41,798 bases of DNA from Streptomyces sp. MBT53 (GTDB lineage Bacteria; Actinomycetota; Actinomycetes; Streptomycetales; Streptomycetaceae). Both the position numbers and the translations under genes were made by a program. Location: the NCBI RefSeq assembly GCF_016654115.1, contig NZ_JAEQAZ010000059.1, forward strand, positions 1 to 41,798, written 5' to 3'. Below the pieces are notes generated by a model. It was not told where the DNA came from. It saw only the letters and a program-made list of their open reading frames with translations, and did not search any database. This document shows positions 8,539 through 16,525 of this stretch, one piece after another (the first letter of the stretch is position 1; each line of letters opens with the position of its first letter).

Positions 8539-9468
8539 CTACTTGAGAGCCCCCGCCGTCAGCCCCTGCACCACCTGACGCTGGAAGACGATGTATGCAG
8601 CAAGTACCGGGAGCATCGCCATGACCAGACCGGCGAAGAGACCGGACCAGTCGCCCTTGTAGCCCTGGCTGGCGGCGAGCTGCACCAGGCCCTGGGTGAG
8701 GACCCGCTTGTCCGGGTCGGTGTTCAGGACCGTCGGCAGCATGTACTGGTTCCATTGCCCCAGGAAGTTGAAGATCCCCACGCTGATCAGGCCCGGCTTG
8801 GCCATCGGCAGCATGATCTGGAAGAACGTCCGGCTGTGCGAGGCCCCGTCCACGAACGCCGCCTCCGCCACCGAGGTGGGCAGGGTACGGAAGAACGCGG
8901 TCAGGAAGAAGACCGTGAACGGCAGCGAGTACGCGATGTAGACCAGGATCAGCCCGTGGATCGTGTTGAGCAGTCCCAGGTTGTTGACGACGTAGAACAG
9001 CGGGACCAGGGCCAGCATGATCGGGAAGCTCATGCCGCCGATGAACAGGAAGTAGATGAAGCGGTTGCCCGGGAAGTCGAACCGGGCGAGCACGTACGCG
9101 GCCATCGAACCGAGCACGAGGGTGCCGATGAGTGAACCACCCACCACCAGAATGGTGTTGAAGAAGTAGTCGCTCATGTTGGCGTCGGTCCAGGCGCGCG
9201 CCCAGTTGCCGAAGTGCAGTTTGTCCGGCAGTGCCCAGGGCGAGCTGAAGATCGCGCTGTCGCTCTTGAAGGACGTCATCACCGCCCAGAGAAGCGGCAG
9301 GACGACCATGAACGCCCACAGGACGAGCATGCCGTGCGAGAAGACGTTGAGGACTCTGCCCTCTTTCTTCGTCTTCCGCTTCGGCGCGCCTCCGGTGGAT
9401 GTGCCGACCTTCGCGACGGGGACACCGGGCTCGGCCGGCACGGGGGCGGGGGTCTCGGTCGTCTTCAT
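8539..9468 (-). CDS. ngcG: CUT1 sugar ABC transporter permease (NgcG-like)
   Basis: Second membrane subunit of a CUT1 carbohydrate importer (MalG type), 309 residues. A 40-residue Pro/Ala-rich cytoplasmic tail is followed by six hydrophobic helices. The EAA loop EAAFVDGASHSRTFFQIMLP, which docks the ATPase, is intact. The ATG at 9468 lies four bases after the stop of the preceding permease, with GGAG upstream, so I prefer it to the in-frame start eight codons earlier that would overlap. It is last in the binding protein-permease-permease operon. No ATPase gene is present; CUT1 systems of this genus usually share the unlinked ATPase MsiK. Confidence 0.85.
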   Translation of the reverse strand: MKTTETPAPVPAEPGVPVAKVGTSTGGAPKRKTKKEGRVLNVFSHGMLVLWAFMVVLPLLWAVMTSFKSDSAIFSSPWALPDKLHFGNWARAWTDANMSDYFFNTILVVGGSLIGTLVLGSMAAYVLARFDFPGNRFIYFLFIGGMSFPIMLALVPLFYVVNNLGLLNTIHGLILVYIAYSLPFTVFFLTAFFRTLPTSVAEAAFVDGASHSRTFFQIMLPMAKPGLISVGIFNFLGQWNQYMLPTVLNTDPDKRVLTQGLVQLAASQGYKGDWSGLFAGLVMAMLPVLAAYIVFQRQVVQGLTAGALK

Positions 9469-9472
9469 GTGA

Positions 9473-10399
9473 TCAGAACTCCAGCCGCTCACGGCGGCCC
9501 AGTCGCATCACGATCGCCGCGAAGGCCAGCGTGACGACGAGCAGGGCGACGCCGATGGTGGTCGCGTAGGCGGCCTGTCCGTCTCGGAACGCCTTCTGGT
9601 ACACGTACAGGACCATGACGGTGGTCGAGTAGTCGGGACCGCCCGGTCCGGTCGTCATGATCTGTACGACCGCGAACGACTCGGCGCCCAGCGCCAGGAT
9701 GCCCATGTAGACCCAGCCGGACATCACGGTGTCCCACAGCAGCGGCAGGGTGAGGCGGAAGAACGTGGTCATCCGGTTGGCGCCGTCGAGCAGCGCCGCC
9801 TCGTACAACTCGGCCGGAATGGAGGCCATACCGGCGGAGAAGAGGACCACGAAGAAGCCGACCGTGGACCAGACGAGGACCGCCATCACGCACCACAGGG
9901 CGAGGCTCGGGTCGCCGAGCCACAGCGGCTGGATGCTGCCGAGTCCGATCCCGCGGAGAAAGGAGTTGATCGCGCCGCTGTCCGGGTTGTACGCGAAGGC
10001 GAACAACAGGGCGACGATCGCGATCGAGAGAACCTGCGGGAAGAAATAGACGATCTTGTAGAAGGAGGAGCCGCGGACGCCCGAGACCACCGGGCCGCCC
10101 GTCCGGCGCCGTCCGCCCACATTGATCATGAAAGCGAAGAACAGCGCCAGACTGATCGTCACCAGCGGCAGCACCAACGCGAACAGGAGACTGTGCTGCA
10201 ACGATTTCCAGAAGATCTCGTCGTGGAACATTCTCTTGTAGTTGTCGAAGCCGACCATTTTGAATTCCGGGCTCAGCCCCGTCCAGTCCGTGAACGAATA
10301 GTAGATCGACTGGATGAAGGGCCATACGACGAAAAGCACGTACAGCCCGAGGGGAACGGCCAGGAACCCCACGATGAACCGGTACTTGCCGTGCTGCAT
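9473..10399 (-). CDS. ngcF: CUT1 sugar ABC transporter permease (NgcF-like)
   Basis: First membrane subunit (MalF type) of the same importer, 308 residues with six predicted helices. It begins with the typical PLGLYVLFVVWPFIQSIYYS helix followed by SFTDW. The ATPase-docking EAA loop reads EAALLDGANRMTTFFRLTLP. The ATG start is preceded only by a weak GGGGTCGG ribosome site. It follows the binding-protein gene after 49 bases with no hairpin and precedes ngcG by four bases, so the three are one operon. Confidence 0.85.
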   Translation of the reverse strand: MQHGKYRFIVGFLAVPLGLYVLFVVWPFIQSIYYSFTDWTGLSPEFKMVGFDNYKRMFHDEIFWKSLQHSLLFALVLPLVTISLALFFAFMINVGGRRRTGGPVVSGVRGSSFYKIVYFFPQVLSIAIVALLFAFAYNPDSGAINSFLRGIGLGSIQPLWLGDPSLALWCVMAVLVWSTVGFFVVLFSAGMASIPAELYEAALLDGANRMTTFFRLTLPLLWDTVMSGWVYMGILALGAESFAVVQIMTTGPGGPDYSTTVMVLYVYQKAFRDGQAAYATTIGVALLVVTLAFAAIVMRLGRRERLEF

Positions 10400-10448
10400 T
10401 GCTACCGACCCCGTTCTCTGGGCGGGCGCCGCCGCTGGTGACGGATCC

Positions 10449-11915
10449 TCACTGGTGCTTGTAGTGCTTGATCGACGTGTCCTTGGCGGCCGCGTCGGCG
10501 AAGCCCTGGATCTTCTTGATGGTCTCGGCCGGGGTGGCCCGTCCGGCCATCATCTCGCCGAGACCCGCGACACCGATCTGCTCCTTCTGCAACTGCACGT
10601 ACCAGTCCTGAAGGCGCGGGTTGAGCACGTTGTCGCCGGCCAGCTTCAGCGCCGCCACACCGGAGGTGAGGCCCGGCGTGAGGGTGATCCCGTCGGTGCC
10701 GCCGTTGTAGGCGGTCAGTGACTTCACCTTGCTGGTGAAGTTCTTCGACGAGGCCTCGCTGAGCATGATGCGCAACTGCTCCATGCCGCCCGCCGCGTTG
10801 GCCGCCTTGGCCGGGACGATGAAGGGTTCACCGCCGGACGCCCAGATGGTGCCGAAGGGCATCTTGTCGGAGCTGTCGATGCCGGTCGGCGCGGAGACGG
10901 CGAGGTTGAAGTCCTTGGGGATGACGTTGGCGGACTCGTTCTCCACCCAGGAGCCGTTCGGGATGAACAGCGCCTTGCCCTCGGCCCACGCGGTCTGCGA
11001 CTGGATGTGGTCGATACCGGGCGTGCCCTTGAGGATGTAGCCCTTCTTGAACAGCTCGTAGTAGGCGTCGAAGCAGGCCTTGACGGCCGGGTGCTTCCAG
11101 GCGTTCGGCTCCAGGTTGTCGATCGCGTCGAGAACCTCACGGCCGCCGACCTTGCCGATCATCGGGTAGAGCGAGAACGGGAGGTAGTACGGGTACTTGC
11201 CCGCGTACGTCCAGCCCGCCATGCCCTTCTTCTTGGCCTTCTCGCAGACCGCGAGCATCTGGTCCCAGGTCTCGGGGTACTTCTCGTCGAGCGCGTCCAG
11301 GGCCTTCTGCGAGTACCAGACGCCGTACACGGTGTAGGCGTAGTACATGATCCAGACCGGGTCGCCGTCGAACTGGCCCATCTCGACGATGCCGGGCCGC
11401 AGGGTGTCGCGGACCTTCTTCGACGGGTCGTCGTAGGAGGGCGCGTCCAGTAGCGGGGTGAGGTCGCTGAGCTGCTTCTTGCCGACGAGGACACCCATGT
11501 CCATCTGCTCGGCACCGGAGTTGTCGATCAGGTCCGGCGGGGTGCCCTGGTTGAAGCGGGGCTGAAGCGTCGACTGGATCTTCTGGGTGGCGGAGAACTT
11601 GACCTTCGCCTTGGGGAAGTTCTGTTCGTAGATCTTGACGGCGTCCTCGGCGTACTCCTTCCCGAAGCCGCCGTCGAAGAGCACGAACTCCATCTGCGCG
11701 GTGTCGTTCACCGCCAGCGGGTTCTTCGCGGTCTTCGTGCCCGACTTGGCCTTCTTGTCCGATCCGCTGTCGCTGCTCGCACAGGCCGACAGGAAGCTCA
11801 TGGCAGGAACGGAGATCAGACCGAGTGCGGCCGACCTCTTGATCAGGTCTCGGCGGCCGACACCCTGTGCGCCGGTGCTGCCGGAAAAATTGTTCTCGGC
11901 GGAAGTGGATCCCAT
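10449..11915 (-). CDS. ngcE: GlcNAc/chitobiose-type ABC substrate-binding lipoprotein
   Basis: Extracellular sugar-binding lipoprotein of the NgcE type, 488 residues. A twin-arginine motif (RRDLIKR, 21-27), hydrophobic stretch and lipobox LSAC (42-45) show export by Tat and lipid anchoring at C45. The mature part is a CUT1 solute-binding domain (AQMEFVLFDGGFGKEYAEDAV onward). The ATG at 11915 was chosen because the Tat signal begins just after it and GAGGAC lies upstream; the frame is open 91 more codons through non-coding promoter DNA. The S. coelicolor counterpart (SCO6005, NgcE) is described as an N,N'-diacetylchitobiose binding protein. The gene position next to rok7B7 fits, but substrate identity here is inferred. 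Confidence 0.85.
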   Translation of the reverse strand: MGSTSAENNFSGSTGAQGVGRRDLIKRSAALGLISVPAMSFLSACASSDSGSDKKAKSGTKTAKNPLAVNDTAQMEFVLFDGGFGKEYAEDAVKIYEQNFPKAKVKFSATQKIQSTLQPRFNQGTPPDLIDNSGAEQMDMGVLVGKKQLSDLTPLLDAPSYDDPSKKVRDTLRPGIVEMGQFDGDPVWIMYYAYTVYGVWYSQKALDALDEKYPETWDQMLAVCEKAKKKGMAGWTYAGKYPYYLPFSLYPMIGKVGGREVLDAIDNLEPNAWKHPAVKACFDAYYELFKKGYILKGTPGIDHIQSQTAWAEGKALFIPNGSWVENESANVIPKDFNLAVSAPTGIDSSDKMPFGTIWASGGEPFIVPAKAANAAGGMEQLRIMLSEASSKNFTSKVKSLTAYNGGTDGITLTPGLTSGVAALKLAGDNVLNPRLQDWYVQLQKEQIGVAGLGEMMAGRATPAETIKKIQGFADAAAKDTSIKHYKHQ

Positions 11916-12041
11916 GCTCAAGTCCTCGCCTTCAACAGGACTCAGGCGGTGAACCGGATCCTCCCCGGCACCGCGGTCAGTTCGAGCTTGGTCGTGCAGA
12001 GGTACTTCGTGCGTGCTGCTGTGAGAGCGGTGTCGAACGCG

Positions 12042-12057
12042 ACAGGTATAGTCCACT
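12042..12057 (-). promoter_or_regulatory. Candidate DasR-responsive element (dre) upstream of ngcE
   Basis: ACAGGTATAGTCCACT matches the DasR consensus ACTGGTCTAGACCACT at 13 of 16 positions. It sits 127 bases before the ngcE start in the 369-base divergent promoter region. DasR is the GntR repressor released by amino-sugar phosphates, which would suit a GlcNAc/chitobiose importer. Binding is inferred. Confidence 0.55.
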
Positions 12058-12247
12058 TCCGGTCGACAGAGCAAGATCGAATGCAGGGTCGGTTGTCGGT
12101 CTTTTCCGAAGTGAGACCTCGCGGAAATATGAAGGCCCTGTGCGTTCGACGCCGGAGAAATCCCCGCTATTGCGCTCGAATGCCGCACTCAACACCCTTG
12201 ACATCCCTGGCCACTTGACTCCCTACTGTTCCTTGCGCGACAAAGTT

Positions 12248-12259
12248 GACAACGTTGTC
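12248..12259 (+). promoter_or_regulatory. LacI-type operator of the first GH92 gene
   Basis: GACAACGTTGTC, a perfect 12-bp palindrome with the central CG typical of LacI-family sites, 25 bases before the GH92 start codon. The same 12-mer lies in front of the second GH92 gene. Apart from this and the dre-like site, I see nothing assignable in 11916-12284. Confidence 0.65.
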
Positions 12260-12284
12260 TCATGTGGCGGGAGGATGCCCTCGT

Positions 12285-15200
12285 ATGCATCACAGATGGT
12301 GGGGTTCGGCGGCCGTCTCGGTGGCCGCCGTCGCTCTGGTGGCGGGCTCGCAGGGGGCAGCGGTCGCGCTGCCCGTCAAGGCTCCCGCTCCGGCCGGGGA
12401 GTTCGCCTCCTCCTTCGAGGCGGGCGATCCGGCGCCGGACTGGCTCAACACCGTGGACACCGCGCCGGACGGCTCCAAGCGGGCCTCCGGTGTCGACGGG
12501 GGATTCACCAGCGGTATCCCCGGCAATGTCGACGACCATGTCACGGACCTGCGGGCCAGCGGCGAGAACACCGGTGCGGGCGAGGTGAAGGAGAACCTCG
12601 TCGACGGCGAGTCCGGCACCAAGTGGCTCACCTTCGCACCCACCGGCTGGGTCGAGTTCGACCTCGACAAACCGCTCAAAATCGCGACATACGCGCTGAC
12701 TTCGGCCAACGACCACGACGAGCGCGACCCGCAGGACTGGACCCTCCAGGGGTCGACCGACGGCAAGGACTGGAAGACCGTCGACACCCGCTCCGGCGAG
12801 TCCTTCTCCGCCCGGTTCCAGACCAAGTCGTACGACCTCGCCGAGCCCGCCGAGTACCAGCACTTCCGGCTCGACGTGAGCAGGAACAACGGCGGCGACA
12901 TCCTGCAGCTCGCCGACGTCCAGTTCTCCACCGGCGGCTCCACCGCACCGATCCCCGAGGACATGCTCTCGCTGGTCGACCACGGCCCCAGCGGCTCCCC
13001 CACCGCCAAGGCGGGCGCCGGCTTCACCGGGACGCGCGCACTGCGCTACGCGGGCCGTCACACGGCGACGGGGCGGGCGTACTCGTACAACAAGGTCTTC
13101 GACGTGAACGTGGCCGTCGGCCGCGACACCGAGCTGGCGTACAAGATCTTCCCGCAGATGGCCGACGGCGACCTCGACTACGACGCCACGAACGTCTCCG
13201 TCGACCTCGCCTTCACCGACGGCACCTACCTCAGCGGCCTCGGCGCCACGGACTCGCACGGCTTCGCCCTCACCCCGCAGGGACAGGGCGCCGCCAAGAT
13301 CCTCTACGTCAACCAGTGGAACAACGTCCTCTCGCGGATCGGTTCGGTCGCGGCCGGCAAGACCGTCGACCGGATCCTGCTGGCCTACGACTCCCCCAGC
13401 GGGCCGGCGAAGTTCCGCGGCTGGCTCGACGACGTGAGCATCAAGAGCGTCGCCCCCGAGAAGCCGAAGGCGCATCTGTCCGACTACGCGCTCACCACCC
13501 GCGGCACCAACTCCAGCGGCAGCTTCTCGCGCGGCAACAACTTCCCCGCGACCGCGCTGCCGCACGGCTTCAACTTCTGGACCCCGGTGACGAATTCGTC
13601 GTCGCTGAGCTGGCTCTACGACTACGCGCGGGCGAACAACGACGCCAACCTGCCGACGCTCCAGGCGCTCAGCCTGAGCCATGAGCCCAGCCCGTGGATG
13701 GGCGACCGGCAGACCTTCCAGGTGATGCCGTCGGCGGCCTCGGGAACGCCCAACACCGACCCGAACGCACGGGAGTTGGCGTTCAAGCACGAGAACGAGA
13801 CCGCGCGCCCGTACTACTACGGCGTCACGTTCGAGAACGGTCTCAAGGCCGAGATGACCCCGACCGACCACGCGGCCTCGCTGCGCTTCACCTACCCCGG
13901 CGACGACGCGAGCGTCATCTTCGACAACGTCACCGAGCAGGCGGGCCTGACCCTCGACAAGACCGACGGGACCGTCACCGGCTACTCGGACGTCAAGTCC
14001 GGTCTGTCCACGGGCGCCACGCGCCTCTTCGTGTACGGCGTGTTCGACGCGCCCGTGACGGACGGCTCCTCCACCGGGGTCAAGGGCTATCTGCGGTTCA
14101 AGGCGGGCGCCGACCACACGGTCACCCTGCGGCTGGCCACCTCGCTGATCAGCGTCGACCAGGCGAAGGCCAACCTGGGCCAGGAGATCCCGGACGGCAC
14201 CTCCTTCGACACGGTCAAGGACCAGGCCCAGAAGGTGTGGGACAAACTGCTCGGCAAGGTCGAGGTCGAGGGCGCGACCCCCGACCAGCTGACCACGCTC
14301 TACTCCAGCATGTACCGGCTGTACCTGTACCCCAACTCCGGCTTCGAGAAGGTCGGTTCGACCTACCAGTACGCCTCGCCGTTCTCCCCGATGCCGAGCC
14401 AGGACACCCCGACGCACACCGGCGCGAAGATCGTCGACGGCAAGGTGTACGTCAACAACGGCTTCTGGGACACCTATCGGACCACCTGGCCGGCGTACTC
14501 GCTTCTGACGCCCGGTCAGGCGGGTGAGATGGTCGACGGGTTCGTGCAGCAGTACAAGGACGGCGGCTGGACCTCGCGCTGGTCCTCCCCCGGCTACGCG
14601 GACCTGATGACGGGCACCTCCTCGGACGTCGCGTTCGCGGACGCGTACGTCAAGGGCGTGCAGTTCGACGCCAAGTCGGCCTACGACGCGGCCGTGAAGA
14701 ACGCCACCGTCGTCCCGCCCTCCTCGGGCGTCGGCCGCAAGGGCATGACCACCTCGCCCTTCCTCGGCTACACCAGCACGGACACGGGCGAGGGCTTCTC
14801 CTGGGCCATGGAGGGCTACAACAACGACTACGGCATCGCGCAGATGGGTCTGGCCCTCTACGAGAAGACCGGCGAGAAGCACTACAAGGAGGAGTCGGAG
14901 TACTTCCTCAACCGCGCCCAGGACTACGTGAACCTCTTCGACAAGCAGGCCGGGTTCTTCCAGGGCAAGGACGCCAAGGGCAACTGGCGCGTGGCGTCGG
15001 CGAGTTACGACCCGAAGATCTGGGGTTACGACTACACGGAGACCGACGGCTGGGGCTACGCCTTCACCGCCCCGCAGGACAGCCGCGGCCTCGCCAACCT
15101 CTACGGCGGCCAGAAGGCCCTCGGCGACAAGCTCGACGAGTACTTCGCCACCCCGGAGAAGGCCTCGTCCGCCACCGTCGGCTCCTACGGCGGCGTCATC

Positions 15201-16076
15201 CACGAGATGACGGAGGCGCGGGACGTCCGCATGGGCCAGTACGGCCACTCCAACCAGGTCGCCCACCACGTCACGTACATGTACGACGCGGCCGGCGAGC
15301 CCTGGAAGGCGCAGAAGGACGTGCGCGAGGTGCTGTCGCGCCTCTACACCGGCAGTGAGATCGGGCAGGGCTACCACGGCGACGAGGACAACGGCGAGCA
15401 GTCGGCCTGGTACCTCTTCTCCGCGCTCGGCTTCTATCCGCTGGTGATGGGCAGCGGCGAATACACCATCGGTTCCCCGCTGTTCACCAAGGCGACCGTC
15501 CACCTGGAGAACGGCAAGGACCTGGTCGTCAAGGCGCCGAAGAACAGCACGAAGAACGTCTACGTCCAGAGTCTGACCGTCAACGGCAAGCCGTGGACGT
15601 CGACTTCGCTCCCGCACTCGCTGCTGGAGAAGGGCGGGGTGCTGGACTTCTCCATGGGCTCCAAGCCCTCGACGTGGGGCAGCGGCAAGAACGCGGCACC
15701 GGTGTCGATCACCAAGAACGACAAGGTGCCCACCCCCCGCAGCGACCAACTCGCCGCCACCGGCGCCCTGTTCGACAACACGTCGGCCACGGCCGCCACG
15801 GTGACCTCGGTGGACCTCCCGGTCGCCAAGGCCACCAAGGGCATCCAGTACACGCTGACCTCGTCGACGGACCGCACGGCGGCACCGACCGGCTGGACCC
15901 TCCAGGGTTCGGCCGACGGCACCAAGTGGAAGACGCTCGACAAGCGCTCCGGCGAGTCCTTCACCTGGGCCAAGCAGACGCGGGCGTTCTCGGTCAAGTC
16001 ACCTGGCTCGTACGCCCATTACCGCCTGGTCCTGGACGGCTCCTCGACGCTCGCGGAGGTGGAGCTGCTGGCCTGA
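12285..16076 (+). CDS. Secreted GH92 alpha-mannosidase with two F5/8-type-C domains
   Basis: Secreted calcium-dependent exo-alpha-mannosidase of glycoside hydrolase family 92, 1263 residues. Order: signal peptide (1-29), discoidin/F5-8C carbohydrate-binding domain (about 88-217), a beta-rich linker, GH92 N-terminal sandwich from about 395, the (alpha/alpha)6 catalytic part with WDTYRTTWP (about 727-735), EGYNNDYG (about 843) and the acidic motif GDEDNGEQSAWY (1032-1043), then a second F5-8C-like domain (about 1150-1263). The two discoidin domains are similar (DWTLQGSTDGKDWKTVDTRS and GWTLQGSADGTKWKTLDKRS). The ATG at 12285 has GGGAGG ten bases upstream and begins the signal peptide. A LacI-type operator lies just before it. 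GH92 enzymes trim fungal or yeast mannan and N-glycans; the linkage cannot be predicted. Confidence 0.92.
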   Translation: MHHRWWGSAAVSVAAVALVAGSQGAAVALPVKAPAPAGEFASSFEAGDPAPDWLNTVDTAPDGSKRASGVDGGFTSGIPGNVDDHVTDLRASGENTGAGEVKENLVDGESGTKWLTFAPTGWVEFDLDKPLKIATYALTSANDHDERDPQDWTLQGSTDGKDWKTVDTRSGESFSARFQTKSYDLAEPAEYQHFRLDVSRNNGGDILQLADVQFSTGGSTAPIPEDMLSLVDHGPSGSPTAKAGAGFTGTRALRYAGRHTATGRAYSYNKVFDVNVAVGRDTELAYKIFPQMADGDLDYDATNVSVDLAFTDGTYLSGLGATDSHGFALTPQGQGAAKILYVNQWNNVLSRIGSVAAGKTVDRILLAYDSPSGPAKFRGWLDDVSIKSVAPEKPKAHLSDYALTTRGTNSSGSFSRGNNFPATALPHGFNFWTPVTNSSSLSWLYDYARANNDANLPTLQALSLSHEPSPWMGDRQTFQVMPSAASGTPNTDPNARELAFKHENETARPYYYGVTFENGLKAEMTPTDHAASLRFTYPGDDASVIFDNVTEQAGLTLDKTDGTVTGYSDVKSGLSTGATRLFVYGVFDAPVTDGSSTGVKGYLRFKAGADHTVTLRLATSLISVDQAKANLGQEIPDGTSFDTVKDQAQKVWDKLLGKVEVEGATPDQLTTLYSSMYRLYLYPNSGFEKVGSTYQYASPFSPMPSQDTPTHTGAKIVDGKVYVNNGFWDTYRTTWPAYSLLTPGQAGEMVDGFVQQYKDGGWTSRWSSPGYADLMTGTSSDVAFADAYVKGVQFDAKSAYDAAVKNATVVPPSSGVGRKGMTTSPFLGYTSTDTGEGFSWAMEGYNNDYGIAQMGLALYEKTGEKHYKEESEYFLNRAQDYVNLFDKQAGFFQGKDAKGNWRVASASYDPKIWGYDYTETDGWGYAFTAPQDSRGLANLYGGQKALGDKLDEYFATPEKASSATVGSYGGVIHEMTEARDVRMGQYGHSNQVAHHVTYMYDAAGEPWKAQKDVREVLSRLYTGSEIGQGYHGDEDNGEQSAWYLFSALGFYPLVMGSGEYTIGSPLFTKATVHLENGKDLVVKAPKNSTKNVYVQSLTVNGKPWTSTSLPHSLLEKGGVLDFSMGSKPSTWGSGKNAAPVSITKNDKVPTPRSDQLAATGALFDNTSATAATVTSVDLPVAKATKGIQYTLTSSTDRTAAPTGWTLQGSADGTKWKTLDKRSGESFTWAKQTRAFSVKSPGSYAHYRLVLDGSSTLAEVELLA

Positions 16077-16083
16077 GGCACGG

Positions 16084-16458
16084 TCACGGCACGGGGAGGC
16101 GGGGCAGCAGCCTGCGCAACGCCTCCGCGTGCTGGTGAACCCGTCTGAGCACGCCTCTTCTGGTCGACGCGAAGACGGGGACGTCCTGGGCCGGGCCGCA
16201 CGCGGCGGCCTTGTACAGGTCGTCCAGCCAAGCCCCCTTCCCCCTGGTGCCGTCCGGCGCCAGGGGGATCAGTCGTGTCAGGACCTCGGATTCGGCGCCG
16301 CCCAGGAACCAGACGCGCACCATCAGGTCGGCGCGCAGATAGCGCAGGCCGCCGTCTATGTCCTCCGGCGGCGCGAAGCCCTCGCCCTCGACCAGGAACG
16401 CGAAGGCCGTGCGCGCCTCGGCCCGGAACTCCTCGGGCAGTTGCGGCCGTTTCACCAT
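16084..16458 (-). CDS. Small conserved-looking protein of unknown function
   Basis: I do not recognise this family. The 124-residue product has coding-like codon use (GC-rich third positions) and no signal peptide or membrane helix. It has an acidic, aromatic N-terminal half (RTAFAFLVEGEGFAPPEDIDGG), a segment LRADLMVRVWFLGGAESEVLTRLIP and an arginine-rich C-terminus. The ATG at 16458 is the most natural start, though no clear ribosome site precedes it; the frame is open 19 codons further to 16515. It lies on the same strand as the second GH92 gene and starts 67 bases (or 10 with the longer start) after its stop, so it may be co-transcribed. It ends 7 bases from the convergent first GH92 gene. 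Confidence 0.55.
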   Translation of the reverse strand: MVKRPQLPEEFRAEARTAFAFLVEGEGFAPPEDIDGGLRYLRADLMVRVWFLGGAESEVLTRLIPLAPDGTRGKGAWLDDLYKAAACGPAQDVPVFASTRRGVLRRVHQHAEALRRLLPRLPVP

Positions 16459-16525
16459 CTGCGGATGCTCGCACGCGCCGATGTGCCCCCGCCACCGGAA
16501 CGGGCGAGGGCACACATAGTGGACG

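Noticed and set aside
12189..15749. Very long open frame (1186 codons) on the minus strand opposite the first GH92
   Set aside because: Val/Arg/Gly-rich translation with no recognisable domain; it is the usual antisense shadow of a GC-rich gene. The plus strand encodes a clear GH92 enzyme.
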